Shown here: one piece after another, positions 6,055 through 8,018 of the stretch
Layout: each line of letters begins with the position of its first letter
Position numbering within the stretch: position 1 is the stretch's first letter
Assembly: GCA_014762485.1 (NCBI GenBank)
Contig: JABURU010000361.1
Coordinates: 1 to 8,018, forward strand
From: Gammaproteobacteria bacterium
Lineage (GTDB): Bacteria; Pseudomonadota; Gammaproteobacteria; Thiohalospirales; Thiohalospiraceae
Direction: 5' to 3'
DNA length: 8,018 bases
Position numbers and translations under genes: made by a program
The notes under the pieces: model-generated
What the model was told of the DNA's origin: nothing
Seen by the model: only the letters and a program-made list of their open reading frames with translations
The model's database searches: none

Positions 6055-6068
6055 TGATGTCAACATCA
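6055..6068. promoter_or_regulatory. Perfect 6+6 inverted repeat in the divergent region
   Basis: TGATGT, CA, ACATCA form a 14-base perfect dyad. It lies in the 261-base gap between the small-gene ATG and yadG, 107 bases upstream of the yadG start. This spacing and compactness resemble a dimeric regulator site rather than an RNA hairpin. No known consensus is recognised. Confidence 0.35.
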
Positions 6069-6144
6069 TGTCGAATGCAGCGTATTTGTTGTGACATTAT
6101 TTACAATTAAACGGATTAAACCCATACTGCATCACTTGTAATCT

Positions 6145-6150
6145 TATACT
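6145..6150 (+). promoter_or_regulatory. Possible -10 element for yadG
   Basis: TATACT (five of six matches) lies 24 bases before the ATG at 6175. No acceptable -35 is seen 16-18 bases upstream, so the promoter may depend on an activator or be a different one. The leader would be under 20 bases. Confidence 0.35.
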
Positions 6151-6174
6151 CTTAAGTCATCATTTAATGGTCTC

Positions 6175-7119
6175 ATGATAATGAATAATGCGCTAACAAT
6201 TCGAAACCTGCATAAAACGTATGACAATGGTTTTCAGGCTTTGAAAGGTATCGATCTTGAAGTAAAACAGGGTGACTTCTTTGCACTTCTGGGACCCAAT
6301 GGTGCCGGTAAATCCACCACCATAGGCATCATCACTTCACTGGTAAATAAATCGGAAGGCGATGTATCCATCTTTGGTTATGACCTGGATACGCAGGCAG
6401 AGCTGGCTAAGCAACAGATCGGCCTGGTTCCTCAGGAGTTTAACTTTAGCCAGTTTGAACCGGTTGAAGAAATTTTAATCAACCAGGCCGGCTATTACGG
6501 TATCCCCCGACAAACGGCCAAAGAGAAAAGCGACCATTACCTGAAGCAACTGGACTTATGGGAAAAGCGTAAAACTATCGCCAGAAACCTGTCTGGCGGT
6601 ATGAAAAGAAGACTGATGATCGCCCGGGCATTAATTCACGAGCCTCGGTTATTGATCCTGGATGAGCCTACTGCCGGTGTTGATATAGAGATCCGCCGCT
6701 CTACCTGGGAATTTTTGACCAAGATAAACGAGCAAGGTACCACCATCATCCTTACCACCCATTATCTGGAAGAGGCCGAGCAACTGTGTAAACACATGGC
6801 AATTATTAACCGTGGACTGATTGCCGAACATAGTTCGATGTCTGAGATTCTAGCGCGCCTGAAGGTGCAGACATTTGTCCTTACCTTACAGGAAGCGGTG
6901 ACCCATTCGCCGAATATACCGGAGTTTCATCCCAGACTTATAGATGAACACACCATCGAAGTCGTTGTAGAAGAACAACAGGGATTAAACAGTTTATTCG
7001 AGGCCCTGGCCAAACATAACCTGCATGTCAGCAGCTTCCGTAATAAATCAAACCGCTTAGAAGAGTTATTCCTGCAATTGATTGATAACAGCGATAAACA
7101 TCAGGAGACTAATGCATGA
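6175..7119 (+). CDS. yadG: ABC-2 type transporter ATP-binding subunit YadG
   Basis: A 314-residue ATPase that would power export by the YadH permease at the inner membrane. All ABC motifs are intact (numbering from 6175): Walker A GPNGAGKST (40-48), Q-loop VPQEF (85-89), signature LSGGM (139-143), Walker B LLILDEP (159-165) and the switch histidine in LTTHYLEEA (H196). A C-terminal extension of about 90 residues ends with NRLEELFLQLI, as in DrrA-type exporters. The sequence strongly resembles E. coli YadG across its length as I remember it, including GFDLE-like spacing and KRRLMIARALIHEP. Two start codons are possible; the ATG at 6181 (312 residues) aligns better with the E. coli start. Neither has a clear Shine-Dalgarno sequence; only AATGG is nearby. 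The stop overlaps the yadH start by four bases (ATGA). The substrate of YadGH is not established. Confidence 0.93.
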   Translation: MIMNNALTIRNLHKTYDNGFQALKGIDLEVKQGDFFALLGPNGAGKSTTIGIITSLVNKSEGDVSIFGYDLDTQAELAKQQIGLVPQEFNFSQFEPVEEILINQAGYYGIPRQTAKEKSDHYLKQLDLWEKRKTIARNLSGGMKRRLMIARALIHEPRLLILDEPTAGVDIEIRRSTWEFLTKINEQGTTIILTTHYLEEAEQLCKHMAIINRGLIAEHSSMSEILARLKVQTFVLTLQEAVTHSPNIPEFHPRLIDEHTIEVVVEEQQGLNSLFEALAKHNLHVSSFRNKSNRLEELFLQLIDNSDKHQETNA

Positions 7120-7892
7120 ACCTGCAACAACAGCTCACCGCATTTAAGACCATCCTGATCAAAGAAATGTTGCGCTTTCTGCGTATTTGGGTGCAAACCA
7201 TTTTACCGCCCGCCATCACCACGGGACTATATTTTATAATATTCGGTAACCTGATAGGCGAACGTATCGGTGATATGGATGGAATACGGTATATTGACTT
7301 TATCATTCCCGGCCTGATTATGATGACCGTGATCACCAACTCTTACGCCAATGTGGTGTCGTCATTTTATGGCGTGAAGTTCCAACGCAGTGTTGAAGAG
7401 ATGCTGGTCTCACCGATGCCCAATTACCTTAGCCTGCTGGGCTTGACCGACGGAGGTGTGGCAAGAGGTTTAATTGTCGGCATTGTTGTCACATTGATCT
7501 CCTTCCTGTTTTCCAGCGAGATAGGCTTTGCCCACCCAGTATTAACCCTCGTTATTGTCATTCTGACTGCAATCCTGTTTTCACTGGCAGGGTTTATTAA
7601 TGCCGTATATGCACAAAGCTTTGATGACATTTCTATCATCCCAACCTTTGTGTTAACCCCGTTGACCTATCTGGGCGGTGTTTTCTACTCCATTTCCCTG
7701 TTACCGGAGTTTTGGCAAACGGCTTCACTCGCCAACCCAGTGTTATACATGGTGAATGCCTTCCGTTATGGCATTCTCGGCATCAGTGATATCAATATAG
7801 GCACAGCGCTACTAATCATACTGGGCTTTATTATTGCCCTGTTCAGCTTCAGCCTGTCGCTATTGAATCGCGGTATCGGCATCCGAAATTAA
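7116..7892 (+). CDS. yadH: ABC-2 type transporter permease YadH
   Basis: A 258-residue integral inner-membrane protein, the usual length. About six hydrophobic segments are visible, near residues 26-46, 61-83, 112-132, 141-163, 173-193 and 229-249. Family landmarks close to E. coli YadH are RIWVQTILPPAITTGLYF (24-41), FIIPGLIMM, FDDISIIPTFVLTPLTYLGGVFYS (169-192, read as adjoining motifs) and the C-terminal RGIGIRN. It forms the channel that pairs with YadG. The start codon overlaps the yadG stop in ATGA, and AGGAG (7103-7107) precedes it by eight bases, so translation is probably coupled. No convincing terminator follows: a weak CGG/CCG hairpin at 7877-7885 and a T7 run at 7893-7899 are all I see. 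Confidence 0.95.
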   Translation: MNLQQQLTAFKTILIKEMLRFLRIWVQTILPPAITTGLYFIIFGNLIGERIGDMDGIRYIDFIIPGLIMMTVITNSYANVVSSFYGVKFQRSVEEMLVSPMPNYLSLLGLTDGGVARGLIVGIVVTLISFLFSSEIGFAHPVLTLVIVILTAILFSLAGFINAVYAQSFDDISIIPTFVLTPLTYLGGVFYSISLLPEFWQTASLANPVLYMVNAFRYGILGISDINIGTALLIILGFIIALFSFSLSLLNRGIGIRN

Positions 7893-7932
7893 TTTTTTTA
7901 CTTTCGGGCTAGTAATCCGTATCAGGATATCG

Positions 7933-7938
7933 TAATAT
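7933..7938 (+). promoter_or_regulatory. Possible -10 element for tRNA-Asp
   Basis: TAATAT lies 32 bases before the tRNA and is followed by the GC-rich stretch CCCGCGC (7940-7946), which is typical of stable RNA promoters under stringent control. A matching -35 is not evident, so the tRNA may instead be read from upstream. Confidence 0.35.
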
Positions 7939-7944
7939 TCCCGC

Positions 7945-7961
7945 GCTCGTTAATGACGAGC
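7945..7961 (+). other. Hairpin in the tRNA-Asp precursor leader
   Basis: GCTCGT (7945-7950), TAATG and ACGAGC (7956-7961) form a perfect 6-bp stem ending three bases before the mature tRNA 5' end. In a precursor it would sit just upstream of the RNase P cleavage site. It lacks a T-run, so it is not a terminator. Confidence 0.45.
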
Positions 7962-7964
7962 ACC

Positions 7965-8018
7965 GGAGCGGTAGTTCAGTTGGTTAGAATACCGGCCTGT
8001 CACGCCGGGGGTCGCGGG
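7965..8018 (+). tRNA. tRNA-Asp (GTC), 3' end cut by the window
   Basis: The first 54 bases of a tRNA are present. They begin with the acceptor strand GGAGCGG, TA at positions 8-9, and the D-arm GTTCAGTTGGTTAGAAT. The anticodon stem CCGGC/GCCGG (7992-7996 and 8004-8008) encloses the loop CTGTCAC with anticodon GTC at 7999-8001. The variable region GGGTC and the 5' side of the T-stem (GCGGG) reach the last base. The sequence is nearly that of other gammaproteobacterial tRNA-Asp genes. The 3' half and CCA end lie outside the window. Confidence 0.95.

Larger units (their letters stand above)
5483..6098. repeat. Dispersed TGACATT heptamer, five exact copies
   Basis: TGACATT occurs on the plus strand at 5527-5533 and 6092-6098, and on the minus strand at 5483-5489, 5929-5935 and 5972-5978. 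A one-mismatch copy (TGACATC on the minus strand) lies at 6056-6062. Two of the copies, 5483 and 5972, coincide with predicted -35 elements. I found only one other exact copy in the rest of the window (7624-7630, inside yadH). Confidence 0.5.

Noticed and set aside
5926..6174. Possible small RNA, CRISPR repeats or replication-origin boxes in the AT-rich gap
   Set aside because: No regularly spaced direct repeats, no DnaA-box cluster and no terminator-like hairpin were seen; only short dyads and the TGACATT heptamers remain.

Overview
The window looks like chromosomal DNA of a gammaproteobacterium of moderate GC content. IlvD, the YadG/YadH transporter pair, tRNA-Asp and the SH3/coiled-coil/membrane-anchor protein at the left edge all resemble gammaproteobacterial versions. 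The lineage below class is not resolved. A periplasmic tandem thioredoxin protein and a degenerate HD-GYP protein suggest a free-living environmental species, but that is inference.

Layout. (1) 1-551, plus strand: the 3' part of a bacterial SH3 domain protein, ending at a strong terminator. (2) 796-2649, minus strand: ilvD for branched-chain amino acid synthesis, with its own terminator and promoter. (3) 2849-4216, plus strand: a two-gene unit encoding an exported protein with two thioredoxin domains and a BamE-like outer-membrane lipoprotein, closed by a terminator. (4) 4259-5398, minus strand: an HD-GYP-type protein that has lost most metal ligands. (5) 5523-5913, minus strand: two tiny genes of 67 and 52 codons, each with a good ribosome binding site; I do not recognise either. 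(6) 5914-6174: an AT-rich divergent control region with several inverted repeats and a recurring TGACATT heptamer. (7) 6175-7892, plus strand: yadG-yadH, an ABC-2 type exporter with translationally coupled genes. (8) 7965-8018: the first 54 bases of tRNA-Asp(GTC), cut by the window end.

Most genes here are ordinary and unrelated in function. The units that seem functionally linked are the thioredoxin-lipoprotein pair in the cell envelope, the two small genes, and yadGH. I see no phage, transposon, CRISPR array or obvious defence system. The least explained part is 5400-6170: a probably non-catalytic c-di-GMP-family protein, two unknown mini-proteins, and a cluster of repeated heptamers around their promoters and the yadG upstream region.
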